The notes: generated by a model from the sequence alone, not told the origin. A DNA stretch of 64,000 nt from Clostridia bacterium (GCA_022790975.1 JAAVYF010000026.1:1-64000), one strand, 5' to 3'. Positions 28,971-38,000 are shown, numbered from the stretch's first letter. Numbers and translations: made by a program.

Positions 28971-29303
28971 ATGAAGGTTTTAATTGAGGATGAACAAACA
29001 TCCAAAGACGTACTCTTGGTAATTAAGTCTGTTATTGATGGTTTCGGCGGACCAAAGTACGTAACCAGTATTCGGATAGTCAAAAGAGGTAAGCAGCGGC
29101 TATCTATGCAATCGATTCTTGTCGTAGAACTCAAAAATCCAGAGATGAAAGAAAGTGTGGAAATAAATTCACATTTCTTTAAATCCTTATTCTACGAGAA
29201 TGGGTGCATGGGATGCTTGAAAGAACTGATGGAGTATTGTGGGATCGATAGCAGGAAGAGTGACTTCCAGCCAAAAGAGACTGTCTGGAAAAAAAACAAG
29301 TAA
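28971..29303 (+). CDS. Orphan gene of foreign composition (110 residues), unknown
   Basis: It is higher in GC than its surroundings, with codons such as CTC, GGC, GAC and CGG. It starts MKVLIEDEQTSKDVLLVIKS and has a Cys pair, GCMGCLKELMEYCGID, but no recognised domain. Two CGG codons are in frame as arginine (29073, TSI-R-IV; 29097, KQ-R-LS). A +1 shift at the first would give GGA TAG, an immediate stop. It has its own promoter, an AAGGAGA ribosome binding site and a strong terminator. Composition and isolation match the genes at 25052 and 62959. Confidence 0.6.
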   Translation: MKVLIEDEQTSKDVLLVIKSVIDGFGGPKYVTSIRIVKRGKQRLSMQSILVVELKNPEMKESVEINSHFFKSLFYENGCMGCLKELMEYCGIDSRKSDFQPKETVWKKNK

Positions 29304-29330
29304 GTGTACATGTATTTTTGTTTCCAAGTA

Positions 29331-29370
29331 AAATCCCCTATAGCAAATTGGTGCTGTAGGGGATTTTTCA
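29331..29370 (+). terminator. Strong terminator of the GC-rich gene
   Basis: AAATCCCCTATAGCA pairs with TGCTGTAGGGGATTT and is followed by TT. Confidence 0.85.
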
Positions 29371-29695
29371 AATTTAGTGGATGTTTTTTCAAAATTACTA
29401 AATAAAAAGATAAACAATATTATTAAAATAAAATTTATAGACAAAGATTAAAAATGTAACAAAAAGATATCATTTATAAAAAAATATATCTTTTTATATT
29501 TTTTTTTGCTATAATAAAAATATATAATATATTAAATAAGATTACAAAATTTTAAATTATTTGAAAATAAAATTGATGCTACAAGAGTTGAAGCTTATAT
29601 GAAAAGGTTATATAAATAAAAAATTAAATCTTGTTAAAGATGATAGTTTGTAATCATAATACAAATGAAAAAATTTATAAAAAGGGGAAATTAAA
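29371..29695 (+). other. Intergenic stretch with one hairpin
   Basis: AAAAAGATAT and ATATCTTTTT (about 29461-29495), followed by a T run, form a possible terminator. A short frame near 29560-29620 (ATRVEAYMKRLYK) may be a gene remnant, too short to support. Nothing else is seen. Confidence 0.45.
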
Positions 29696-30403
29696 ATGAA
29701 GAAAAATAAGGTTGAATCTCTTATAATGATAATATTCTTTATTGTTGGAGCTGTATTTTTTGTAGTTGGAATCGCTATAGGAGTAAATACTCTTTCTAAA
29801 GATGGTAAAATTGAAACAGTTGGAACAATTACTTATATAGAAAGATATAGAAATGTAAATCATGATATATCATATAGGGTTTTTGTTGAATATGAAGCAG
29901 ATGGTGAAATGTATGAATCAGAACTAAATTACTATTCATCAGGTTTTCGTGAGGGCATGGAGATTGATATATACTATTATGAAGATGAACCAGAAAAAAT
30001 AGGTTCTCCAGCAGAAAACATATTTGTAATAATTTTCCCAATTTCGGGATTCATTCTTATTTCAATAAGTGGAATTATGTTTTTCTACAAAAAAGCTAAA
30101 AATAGTAAAATGAAAAGACTAATTGCAACAGGTGAAAAAGTTTATGCCAACATTGTAGATGTTGTTGTAAATACTAGTTATTCTGTTAATGGAAGACATC
30201 CTCTTAATATAATTTGTGAATGGAAAAATCCTAAAGATGGAGAAACATATAGATTTAAAAGCGATAATTTATGGAAAGATGTTGAAAGAATGATAATAGA
30301 AAGAAATATGAGAACTATACCAGTATATTTAAATCCATCAGATATTAGAGAATATTATGTTTATGTAGAGGATATTAAAGATACAGTTATAGATTTAACT
30401 TAA
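29696..30403 (+). CDS. DUF3592-like membrane protein
   Basis: 235 residues. Two membrane segments (SLIMIIFFIVGAVFFVVGIA and IFVIIFPISGFILISISGIM) enclose a beta domain (TVGTITYIERYRNV, YRVFVEYEADGEMYESE) with a GxxxxIYYYEDEPEK pattern. The C-terminal part repeats a related beta domain (EKVYANIVDVVVNTS, TIPVYLNPSDIREYYV). This layout fits the DUF3592 group, whose function is unknown. AAAAGGGGA precedes ATG 29696. Confidence 0.65.
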   Translation: MKKNKVESLIMIIFFIVGAVFFVVGIAIGVNTLSKDGKIETVGTITYIERYRNVNHDISYRVFVEYEADGEMYESELNYYSSGFREGMEIDIYYYEDEPEKIGSPAENIFVIIFPISGFILISISGIMFFYKKAKNSKMKRLIATGEKVYANIVDVVVNTSYSVNGRHPLNIICEWKNPKDGETYRFKSDNLWKDVERMIIERNMRTIPVYLNPSDIREYYVYVEDIKDTVIDLT

Positions 30404-30427
30404 AAATAAAAATTTGTTTTTGATAAT

Positions 30428-30481
30428 AAAAAAGCACAGATTTAAAGTTAGTAAATAAATACTTTAAATCTGTGCTTTTTA
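30428..30481 (+). terminator. Terminator after the DUF3592-like gene
   Basis: AAAGCACAGATTTAAAG pairs with CTTTAAATCTGTGCTTT and is followed by T residues. Confidence 0.85.
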
Positions 30482-30659
30482 TGTATAGTATTGGTATATT
30501 ATTAAATTAAGAATGCTTTAATAGAATATGAGTTGTTAAATTTAAAATTTGTTTTTAAGAACTAAAAATCAATAAATTGAAAAATAAAATTTAGGTTAAG
30601 CCAAAAGCAAAATTCAATTTTGTAAAAAATAAAATTTGAAATATAAAAGCTTAAAATAC

Positions 30660-30688
30660 TTGATTTTTAAAATCAACCAATATATAAT
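30660..30688 (+). promoter_or_regulatory. Promoter of the kinase-like gene
   Basis: TTGATT at 30660-30665 and TATAAT at 30683-30688 are 17 bases apart; the rest of the spacer from 30482 holds nothing I can support. Confidence 0.6.
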
Positions 30689-30725
30689 AATTTTCAATTA
30701 TTTTAATTGTGAAAAGGGTGATTTT

Positions 30726-31751
30726 ATGAATAATACATATCAAATATTAGATGAAACAGAATATTTTCTTGATGATTATTATAATCAAAATTATACATAT
30801 ATTAGAAAAAATCCTATAAGTGAAAATATTAAAGATAATCAAAATAAATTTTTCTATAAAGACAATTTAACATATACACCAATTGAATTTGGAGAAGTTA
30901 TTGGAAGTAATTTAGCAAAAAGAACAATAAATAATGGATGTAGTGCAGTTCTTACCAAAAAAAGAATAAATGGTTCTAGTTCAAATAAATTCTCTTATGG
31001 AGTAAGTAGTTTTTATTATTGTTCTGAAAAAGATAAAATTCTTTATCCTACTAGTTTTATAATGGAATATTTTAAAAGAGAAAATTTGCCATTAGAAATG
31101 TATAAAAAAGGTTGTATAGATATAGAAACTTGTTTAAAATCGATAAAATATGAAATGCTTATTGTATATAAAAGACCACATGCAGAATATTTGATGGTTA
31201 AACAACAATTTATAGACATGATAATGTTTGATTGTAGGTTTGGAAATTATGATAGAAGAATAGAAAATTGGATGTTATATCAAGATGGAATAACTGGAGA
31301 AATTATGTTATATCCATTGTTTGATAATGAAACAGTTTTAGGTTTTGATAGTGATATTAAAAATTTTCAAATAGGAGAGAATAAAAAAACTAAATTAAGT
31401 TCAAATGAAGTTTTTCAAGAAGAGAAAAGTTTAATTTTAAATTATAATTTAAATTTAAGAATGCGTGAAATTGTTCCAAAAGATTGTAATGCTGGATATT
31501 CTAGATCACAAGATATTATAAAATATATTGTTAGAAAATATCCAAATGAAATGGAAAACTCATATAAAAAATTAAAAAGTCTTTCATACAGAGAATTTAT
31601 AGAATTCATAGAAAGTTTTGAAGATCTTTCAAAACCAAGAAAGAATTTAACTAAAAAAATATTTTTAACTAGAGAATTTTTAATGGATAAAGCTATAAAA
31701 GAAGTAAGAGAAGAAGAACCAGTATATTTAGAATGTAAAATGATTAGTTGA
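30726..31751 (+). CDS. HipA/CtkA-like protein kinase fold protein
   Basis: 341 residues from ATG 30726, after AAAAGGGTG; the frame is open further upstream, but that part lacks a start with a ribosome binding site. The C-terminal half has the catalytic arrangement of HipA/CtkA-type kinases: DMIMFDCRFGNYDRRIENWM (Asp, Arg and Asn of the catalytic loop) followed by LYPLFDNETVLGFD (metal-binding Asp). A glycine loop is less clear. HipA kinases phosphorylate tRNA synthetases, while CtkA-like kinases have other targets. No HipB-like antitoxin is adjacent, so a stand-alone regulatory kinase is more likely than a toxin pair. Confidence 0.65.
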   Translation: MNNTYQILDETEYFLDDYYNQNYTYIRKNPISENIKDNQNKFFYKDNLTYTPIEFGEVIGSNLAKRTINNGCSAVLTKKRINGSSSNKFSYGVSSFYYCSEKDKILYPTSFIMEYFKRENLPLEMYKKGCIDIETCLKSIKYEMLIVYKRPHAEYLMVKQQFIDMIMFDCRFGNYDRRIENWMLYQDGITGEIMLYPLFDNETVLGFDSDIKNFQIGENKKTKLSSNEVFQEEKSLILNYNLNLRMREIVPKDCNAGYSRSQDIIKYIVRKYPNEMENSYKKLKSLSYREFIEFIESFEDLSKPRKNLTKKIFLTREFLMDKAIKEVREEEPVYLECKMIS

Positions 31752-31853
31752 AAAAAAAAATGTCTTATGATAAAATGCAATAAAATATTTTTATAAAAAT
31801 TATAGAAAAAGTTTATTAAAATATAGTGTTAATTATAGGAAGGAATGTAATAT

Positions 31854-32867
31854 ATGAATGTATTAGTAACAGGGGGATTAGGTTTTATAGGTTCACATAC
31901 AGTTGTAGAACTATTGGAGAAAGGATATGATGTTATAATTGTGGACAACCTTTATAATAGTGACATCAAAGTAAAAGATAAAATTACTGAAATTACTAAA
32001 AAAACTCCAAAAGTATATATAGAAGATTTATTAAATAAAGAGGCAATAAATAAAATATTTAATGAAAATAATATTGATGAAGTAATACATTTTGCTGGGT
32101 ATAAAGCTGTTGGAGAGTCTTGTAAAAAACCACTTATGTATTATTATAATAATTTGATGAGTACAATAAATTTATTAGAAGTTATGAAAGAACATAATGT
32201 TAAAAAGTTTATATTTAGTTCATCTGCAACGATTTATGGAAATCCTGGAATACCTAAATATGTTGAAGATTTAGGAAGAGGAATCACGACTAATCCATAT
32301 GGAACAACAAAATCAATGATAGAACAAATTTTAGAGGATTTATATAAATCTGATAATGAATGGTCTATATCTTTACTTAGATATTTCAATCCTATTGGAG
32401 CTCATAAAAGTGGTTTAATTGGAGAAAAACCAAATGGAATCCCAAATAATTTAATGCCATATATTTTAAAAGTTGCAAGTGGAGAACTTGAAGTTTTAAA
32501 TGTGTTTGGAAATGATTATGATACACCAGATGGAACTGGTGTTAGAGATTATATTCATGTTGTTGATTTAGCTAAAGGTCATGTAAGTAGTTTAAATAAA
32601 ATAGAAAAAAGTGGTTCAGGATTATATATTTATAATTTAGGTTCAGGAAAAGGATATAGTGTTCTAGAACTTGTAAACACATTTGAAAGAGTAAATAATA
32701 TTAAAGTAAACTATAAAATTGTAGAAAGAAGACCAGGAGATTTAGCTGAATATTATGCTGATGCAAGTAAAGCTTTAAATGAACTTGGATGGAAAACAGA
32801 AAAAACGTTAGAAGATATGTGTAGAGATTCTTGGAACTTTATGAAAAAGGAAATTCAAAGCATATGA
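31854..32867 (+). CDS. galE: UDP-glucose 4-epimerase
   Basis: 337 residues, the family length. The N-terminal NAD loop is VTGGLGFIGSH, then VDNLYNS. The active-site serine region is FSSSATIYG, with the Tyr-x-x-x-Lys in NPYGTTKSMIE. RYFNPIGAHKSGLIGE and the C-terminal RRPGDLAEYYAD are typical of GalE. It interconverts UDP-glucose and UDP-galactose for surface sugars. Its stop TGA overlaps the ATG of the next glycosyltransferase (ATGA), so the two are translationally coupled. Confidence 0.95.
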   Translation: MNVLVTGGLGFIGSHTVVELLEKGYDVIIVDNLYNSDIKVKDKITEITKKTPKVYIEDLLNKEAINKIFNENNIDEVIHFAGYKAVGESCKKPLMYYYNNLMSTINLLEVMKEHNVKKFIFSSSATIYGNPGIPKYVEDLGRGITTNPYGTTKSMIEQILEDLYKSDNEWSISLLRYFNPIGAHKSGLIGEKPNGIPNNLMPYILKVASGELEVLNVFGNDYDTPDGTGVRDYIHVVDLAKGHVSSLNKIEKSGSGLYIYNLGSGKGYSVLELVNTFERVNNIKVNYKIVERRPGDLAEYYADASKALNELGWKTEKTLEDMCRDSWNFMKKEIQSI

Positions 32868-33749
32868 AAACAGCAGTAATTATTTTAAATTACAATTCTG
32901 AAAATGATACAATAAGATATGTAAATGAAATAAAAAATTATAATTGTATAGATACAATAATAGTAGTAGATAATAATTCAACAAATATAAATTCTTTTGA
33001 AAAAATTAAAAATTTAGAAAATGAAAAAATTCATGTTATAAAATCAGACAAAAATGGTGGGTATTCTTATGGAAACAATTATGGTTTGAGATATTTGGAA
33101 AATTTAGCTGAAAAATATGATTATATTGTAATTTCAAATCCTGATGTTGAAGTTAAAGAAAATGTATTTGAATCTTGTTTTAAAGAACTTGAGGAAAATA
33201 ATAATATAGCAGTTGTAGCTCCTAAGATGATTGATAAAAACGGAAATCATATAAGAAGAAGCAGTTGGAAAATTAGAACTCCTAAAATTGATATGATTAA
33301 TTCTACAAGATTAAATGAAATTTTATTTTATAAATTATTTAAATCAGGAGAATATACAGAAGATGATTTTAAGCAAGCAAAATTAAATGTTGAAGCTGTA
33401 TCAGGTGCATTTTTTACTATAAAGTTTGAAGTTTTTAAAAAGATACGGTTTTTTTGATGAGAATGTATTTTTATTTTATGAGGAAGATATTTTAGCAAGC
33501 AAATTGCAAAATTTAGGATATGGAGAACTTAGTTTAAACTATATAGAATTTAAACATTTTGAAAGCCAAAGTATTGACAAAGCATTAAATTATTATAAAA
33601 AAATAATAAGATTGCAAAAAAGCAAAATGTATTATCATATAAATTATAATAATATAAATAGTATTCAAAAATTTATATTTCATATTTTAAATATTTGGAG
33701 AAGACTAGAATTATTAATAGAAATTCCAATTAGAAAAATAATTAAGTAA
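32864..33749 (+). CDS. Family 2 glycosyltransferase, read through a +1 shift at CGG
   Basis: ATG 32864 overlaps the galE stop. The frames join at CGG 33446 into 294 residues. The GT-A core is visible: TAVIILNYNSENDTIRYV, VVDNNSTN, NGGYSYGNNYGLRYL and the metal-binding ISNPDVEV. VSGAFFTIKFEVFKK follows, then at the shift I-GFFDENVFLFYEEDILA, the acceptor-side motif of rhamnosyl-type GT2 enzymes. Without recoding the protein stops six residues after the shift and loses this motif. The sugar donor is not known; galE upstream suggests galactose-related glycan synthesis. Confidence 0.9.
33446..33449 (+). other. In-frame CGGT recoding site 10 (glycosyltransferase)
   Basis: The incoming frame is AAG ATA CGG TTT TTT TGA; skipping C gives KI-GFFDEN, the conserved motif. 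Confidence 0.9.
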
Positions 33750-33810
33750 ACCAAAAACATTTTTATATAATTTTTTAAATAATACTTTTAATATTAAAAG
33801 GAGTAACAAT

Positions 33811-34422
33811 TTGGAAATATTAACGCTAAATTCTAAAGTAAAAATTGGATGTAAAATTTGTGATAAGTGTTGTATTTATAGAGGTGATATAAAAATTACA
33901 TCTATAAATGTAGCTATGATTAGTAAATATCTAAATATTTCTGCTAAGGAGTTTGTAAAAAAATATACTCATGATGTAGATGGAGAGTTTCCAGAAATTG
34001 CTTTAAATGGCATAGGTAACAAAAGAGCTTGTATTTTATATAATCAAGAAACATATAAATGTAAAATCCATAAAGTAAAACCAATGCAATGTGTTATGTT
34101 TCCATTAGTTCCAGAAGATTTAAAAAGTGATTATTTTATAAACTCAGGTTCATGTGAATATGATGAGCAAAAAGAAATAAAGGTAAAAAAGTGGCTTGGT
34201 GGTAATAGAGGAATTTATAAAAAATATAAAGAATTCTATATAAAATGGATAGCACTTATGGAAGAAATACAATTTAGAAGTTCTCACTTAACTCCAGATT
34301 CCAAAAAATATATAAAAAAATATTTATATGAAGAGTTTGATGAAAATAAAAATTTGAAGAGACAAGCAGAAAAAAATTTAGAAATAGTTACTAAATTTGT
34401 TATGAATAATTTTAAAGAATAA
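33811..34422 (+). CDS. YkgJ-type Cys-cluster protein
   Basis: 203 residues from TTG 33811 after AAAAGGAG. The N-terminus has GCKICDKCCIYRGDI and the second cluster is RACILYNQETYKCKIHKVKPMQC (Cys-x10-Cys-x8-Cys), together the signature of the zinc- or iron-binding YkgJ/CxxCxxCC family. The C-terminal half is helical and basic. The function of the family is unclear; an oxygen-sensitive metal site is usual. Confidence 0.8.
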   Translation: MEILTLNSKVKIGCKICDKCCIYRGDIKITSINVAMISKYLNISAKEFVKKYTHDVDGEFPEIALNGIGNKRACILYNQETYKCKIHKVKPMQCVMFPLVPEDLKSDYFINSGSCEYDEQKEIKVKKWLGGNRGIYKKYKEFYIKWIALMEEIQFRSSHLTPDSKKYIKKYLYEEFDENKNLKRQAEKNLEIVTKFVMNNFKE

Positions 34423-34528
34423 TTTAATATAACAAAATTTTAAAATATTAAAAAAATTTATTTTTATACTACAAAACTAAAATTGATTATGTTATACTAT
34501 AAGCATACTAGAGAAAAGGAGAAAATAA

Positions 34529-35662
34529 ATGGATAAGAAAACAAAAGTTAAAATTACATTTGTAATGACACTTGTTATAATTGCTATAATAGTTATTATA
34601 ATGATTATTTTTGTAAAGGGAAATAGAAAATCTAAAAATAATATTCCAACAAAACCAGCTATTGATGAATCAAATTCAAATAATGATTTAGAAAATGACG
34701 AAGGAGAAACACTTACATTAGAAGGAATTGATAGCTTGGCAATTTTAAATAACACTTTGGTTAAAGTAAAAACAGATGGAAGCTTTGAACTTGTAAAAGA
34801 TTTTTCTTATGAAGAAAATAAATTTGTTGACTATACATATGATAATGAAAATGCATATATAGTATATAGTAAAACTAATGAATATCCTAATAAAACAGTT
34901 ATTTATAAAATAGATTTATTAAAAAGTAATTACAATCAAGAGTTAGTATATGAAAGCGAAATTGAAGATTATTATGATGACATAATTGTTAATGAAGATA
35001 AAATATATTATACTACACGTGAAAAGAAAATTATAGAGTATAGTATAAATGAGGAAATTAAAGAAACATTATTAGCAGAAAACGTAGAAATTATAAATGG
35101 AAGTCTATCAATTGATAAAGAAAGTAACAAAATTTATTATATAGCTTCTGAAGATGGAGAAACTAATATATATTCAATGGATTTAGGAACTTTTCAAGTA
35201 GATAAAGTTATAAACGGATTTGAATATGGATTTGACCTTTTCTTGTGTAATAATCAGTATTTAGTATGTAATGTAAATAAATCTAATTATTTATATAATA
35301 TTGCATCTGGAAACATTTTTGAAATAGGTCCAAATATAAATTCTGATTTGGGTCATGGTGCAAAAGGAAGAATTACATATTATAAAAATGATTTTATAGT
35401 ATATACTGATGAACAAAAAATAATTTTAAAAGATTTTGAAGGAAACACTTTAAATAATGCTTTATATACAGTGGAAAATGGATATTATATTTCAGATATT
35501 TCAATGATAACTCAAAACAAATTACAAATAAAACTTAATAAAATTCCTAATGTAGATGATGAAACAACTTATGATATGGATAAATGGGTAGTTATAGATT
35601 TTGAAACAGGTGAAACAGAGCGTAGTGTTAATTTGTATACAAATATAATAAATATTGTTTAA
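34529..35662 (+). CDS. Membrane-anchored beta-propeller-like protein
   Basis: 377 residues. A single membrane segment (about residues 8-29) and a polar linker are followed by repeats of beta strands with an IYYxxxxDGExNIYxxDL pattern (DKIYYTTREKKIIEYSI, NKIYYIASEDGETNIYSMDL), as in TolB/DUF5050-like propellers. AAAAGGAG precedes ATG 34529. Exported, probably facing the wall. The function is unknown; the previously described 1078-residue protein has a similar domain at its end. Confidence 0.65.
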   Translation: MDKKTKVKITFVMTLVIIAIIVIIMIIFVKGNRKSKNNIPTKPAIDESNSNNDLENDEGETLTLEGIDSLAILNNTLVKVKTDGSFELVKDFSYEENKFVDYTYDNENAYIVYSKTNEYPNKTVIYKIDLLKSNYNQELVYESEIEDYYDDIIVNEDKIYYTTREKKIIEYSINEEIKETLLAENVEIINGSLSIDKESNKIYYIASEDGETNIYSMDLGTFQVDKVINGFEYGFDLFLCNNQYLVCNVNKSNYLYNIASGNIFEIGPNINSDLGHGAKGRITYYKNDFIVYTDEQKIILKDFEGNTLNNALYTVENGYYISDISMITQNKLQIKLNKIPNVDDETTYDMDKWVVIDFETGETERSVNLYTNIINIV

Positions 35663-35672
35663 TTTATAAAAT

Positions 35673-35707
35673 AAGCCCCTATCTAAAATAGGGGTTAGAT
35701 TTTTTTG
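35673..35707 (+). terminator. Terminator before tsaE
   Basis: AAGCCCCTAT pairs with ATAGGGGTT over a CTAAA loop and is followed by a T run. Confidence 0.85.
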
Positions 35708-35720
35708 AAAGGAACTAAAA

Positions 35721-36159
35721 ATGAAAAAGATAATTTCAAATTCTAGTGAAGAAACAATAAATTTAGCTGAAAAAATAGCTCCTAGTTTAAAAACAGGAGA
35801 TGTTATAATTTTAGTTCGGAGATTTAGGGTCTGGAAAAACTAAATTTACTCAAGGTATTTTAAAATATTTTGATTTAGAAGATGAAATTTCTAGTCCAAC
35901 ATTTACAATAGTAAATGAATATTATTCTAAACATCAGAATATCTATCATTTTGATGTTTATAGATTAGAAGATAGTAGCGAATTTTATGCAATTGGTGGA
36001 GATGAATATTTTCAAAAAGGAATTTGCTTAATAGAATGGGGAGAAAAAATTGAAGATGCACTTCCTTTAAATTATAGAAAAATTTCATTTTCAAGAGATT
36101 TAGAACATGAAAATAGAAGGGTTTTAGATTTTGAAAATTTTGATGATATTGATATATGA
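35721..36159 (+). CDS. tsaE: tRNA threonylcarbamoyladenosine synthesis ATPase TsaE, read through a +1 shift at CGG
   Basis: ATG 35721 follows GAAAGGAAC. Frames join at CGG 35817 into 145 residues, the family length. The shift falls exactly before the first glycine of the Walker A loop: GDVIILV-GDLGSGKTKFTQGIL. Then come SSPTFTIVNEYYS, HFDVYRLEDSSEFYAIGGDEY and CLIEWGEKI, all TsaE signatures. TsaE is needed with TsaB and TsaD to make t6A37 on ANN-decoding tRNAs and is generally essential. Neither half alone is a usable protein, and both are short, so this gene is easily missed in annotation. Confidence 0.93.
35817..35820 (+). other. In-frame CGGA recoding site 11 (tsaE)
   Basis: The incoming frame is TTA GTT CGG AGA; skipping C gives LV-GDLGSGKT, an intact P-loop. 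Confidence 0.92.
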
Positions 36160-36241
36160 AACTTAAATTAATTATTTTTATAAATATATTATGTAGTTAT
36201 TGGACAAAATTAAATAAATATGAATAAATACAAAAAAACAC

Positions 36242-36270
36242 TTGCAATACCTAAAATAAATGGATATAAT
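36242..36270 (+). promoter_or_regulatory. Promoter of pfkA
   Basis: TTGCAA at 36242-36247 and TATAAT at 36265-36270 are 17 bases apart. Confidence 0.65.
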
Positions 36271-36343
36271 AATTAGGTATTTAATTTGATGAAATAAATT
36301 AAAATATATTTTATCAGTTTTTAAGTTTTGGGAGGATGAAGCA

Positions 36344-37480
36344 ATGAAAAAAATAGCAATACTTACAAATGGTGGAGATGCACCAGGATTAAATGCAGTT
36401 ATTAGAGCAATTGTAAAAACAGCAGAATATAATGGAATTGAATGTTATGGTTTTATAGAAGGATATAGAGGTCTTCTTGATAACAATTATGTAAAACTTG
36501 ATTCAACAGGAAATGCATCTGGAATATTAGATAAAGGTGGAACTATTATAGGAACATCAAATAATACTAATGTATTTAATTTAAAAACAATAAATGAAAA
36601 TGGTGAAGTTGAGTACAAAGACTACTCAGAAAAATGTGTTCAAAATATAAAAGATGATGGATTTGATTGTTTATTTACTTTAGGAGGAGATGGAACTCAA
36701 AAATCTAGTAGAGATTTTTCTTTAAGAGGAATCAATTGTATAGGAATTCCAAAAACTATAGATAATGATGTTGCTTCAACAGATATTACTTTTGGATATA
36801 ATACAGCAGTTTCTGTTGCAACAGAAGCATTAGATAGACTTCATACAACAGCAGAAGCTCATCATAGAATAATGGTATTAGAAGTTATGGGAAGATATGC
36901 AGGATGGATAACTTTAGAAAGTGCAATTGCAGGTGGAGCTGATGTTGCATTAATTCCAGAAATTCCATACGATATAAATAAAGTAGTACAAAAAATAGAA
37001 TCTAGAAAAGCAAAAGGAAAACCATTTAGTATTGTTGTTGTATCTGAAGGTGCAATGGAAAAAGATGGAACTGTTACTATAAAAAGAAAATTAGATGATG
37101 GTAAAGGACTAGATAATATTAGACTTGGAGGAGCAGGAGAAAAAGTTGCACAAATTTTAGAAGAATTAACAGGTCTAGATGCTAGAACTACAGTTTTAGG
37201 ATATGTTCAAAGAGGAGGAACACCAACATCATATGATAGAGTTTTATCTACAAAATATGGAGTAAAAGCAGTTGAACTTGCAATGCAAGGAATTTTCAAT
37301 GTTTTAGTAACATGTAAAGATGGAAAAATGAGTTATGCTACATTAGAAGAAGTTGTAGGAAATAATAAAGAAATAGGTGCTGCTTCTGGTGGAACAAAAG
37401 AAAGTAATATTAGAAAAATAAAGATGGATGATGAACTTATTCATGTTGCAAGAAATATAGGAATTTGTTTAGGAGATTAA
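36344..37480 (+). CDS. pfkA: 6-phosphofructokinase
   Basis: 378 residues, longer than the 320 of classic bacterial PfkA. Motifs are AILTNGGDAPGLNAVIR, the loop LGGDGTQKSSRDF, GIPKTIDNDVASTDITFGYN, MGRYAGWITLESAIAGGAD and VLGYVQRGGTPTSYDR. The glycine in GGDG is typical of ATP use, whereas the lysine in PKTIDND is typical of pyrophosphate-dependent enzymes; this mixed signature occurs in the long-form group, so the phosphate donor is uncertain. GGGAGGAT precedes the ATG. It is monocistronic, with its own promoter. Confidence 0.93.
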   Translation: MKKIAILTNGGDAPGLNAVIRAIVKTAEYNGIECYGFIEGYRGLLDNNYVKLDSTGNASGILDKGGTIIGTSNNTNVFNLKTINENGEVEYKDYSEKCVQNIKDDGFDCLFTLGGDGTQKSSRDFSLRGINCIGIPKTIDNDVASTDITFGYNTAVSVATEALDRLHTTAEAHHRIMVLEVMGRYAGWITLESAIAGGADVALIPEIPYDINKVVQKIESRKAKGKPFSIVVVSEGAMEKDGTVTIKRKLDDGKGLDNIRLGGAGEKVAQILEELTGLDARTTVLGYVQRGGTPTSYDRVLSTKYGVKAVELAMQGIFNVLVTCKDGKMSYATLEEVVGNNKEIGAASGGTKESNIRKIKMDDELIHVARNIGICLGD

Positions 37481-37560
37481 TTTTTATATTTTAAATAAAA
37501 ATTGGAATTAAAAAGTAAAATATAGTTTTAAACAAAAAGAATAAAAATTTTTAAAAACTA

Positions 37561-37589
37561 TTGACAAAAATAAAATAATATTTTAAAAT
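37561..37589 (+). promoter_or_regulatory. Promoter of tRNA-His/tRNA-Gln
   Basis: TTGACA at 37561-37566 and TAAAAT at 37584-37589 are 17 bases apart. Confidence 0.75.
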
Positions 37590-37591
37590 AT

Positions 37592-37618
37592 AGTAGCACT
37601 GTAAAGAACAGTGCTACT
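37592..37618 (+). repeat. Perfect hairpin in the tRNA leader
   Basis: AGTAGCACTG and CAGTGCTACT form a ten-base stem between the promoter and tRNA-His. The role is unclear; perhaps it is an RNA processing or attenuation structure. Confidence 0.6.
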
Positions 37619-37622
37619 ATTT

Positions 37623-37700
37623 GGTGGATTTAGCGTAGTTGGTTAACGCGCCAGTTTGTGGCACTGGAGACCATGGGTTCGAGTCCCATATTCCACCCCA
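37623..37700 (+). tRNA. tRNA-His (GUG)
   Basis: 78 bases with the extra G-1 typical of tRNA-His. The acceptor GTGGATT pairs with ATTCCAC with one T-T mismatch, the anticodon loop is TTGTGGC, and CCA is encoded. Confidence 0.92.
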
Positions 37701-37712
37701 TTAATTATATAT

Positions 37713-37787
37713 TGGGCTGTAGCCAAGCGGTAAGGCATCAGACTTTGACTCTGACATGCGCTAGTTCGAATCTAGCCAGCCCAGCCA
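37713..37787 (+). tRNA. tRNA-Gln (UUG), integration target
   Basis: 75 bases. The acceptor TGGGCTG pairs with CAGCCCA, the anticodon stem is TCAGA/TCTGA with loop CTTTGAC giving TTG, and CCA is encoded. Its last 11 bases are duplicated at 49311-49321. Confidence 0.93.
37777..37787 (+). repeat. attL: 3' end of tRNA-Gln
   Basis: CAGCCCAGCCA is the left copy of the direct repeat bounding the mobile element. Confidence 0.8.
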
Positions 37788-37789
37788 AA

Positions 37790-37818
37790 AAAGACAGATT
37801 GAAAAATCTGTCTTTTTC
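37790..37818 (+). terminator. Terminator after tRNA-Gln
   Basis: AAAGACAGATT and AATCTGTCTTT flank GAAA and are followed by T residues; it lies inside the element's left end. Confidence 0.75.
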
Positions 37819-37961
37819 TTTTGTAGCAAGACTTACAAGAATTTTGGATTTTAAAACCTTATTAAACTCATAAAAATAGGGCTTTGTGACACGTATGCCT
37901 TGATAGTAGTGCATTTCGTTGTTAAATTTTATCGTTCATTTGTGCTTAATTTTATTCATTT

Positions 37962-38000
37962 GGGACTACGTGGTACTACAAAATTGAAAAATGTAGTCCC
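37962..38000. repeat. Inverted repeat next to the integrase gene
   Basis: GGGACTAC at 37962-37969 and GTAGTCCC at 37993-38000, with a further ACTACGTGGTACTACA in between. It may be an arm-type integrase site or an mRNA hairpin. Confidence 0.45.

Noticed and set aside
30726..31751. HipAB toxin-antitoxin system
   Set aside because: No helix-turn-helix partner gene is adjacent on either side.
37592..37618. Transcription terminator before tRNA-His
   Set aside because: It lies downstream of a consensus promoter and lacks a following T run, so it would block the tRNAs; described as a hairpin only.
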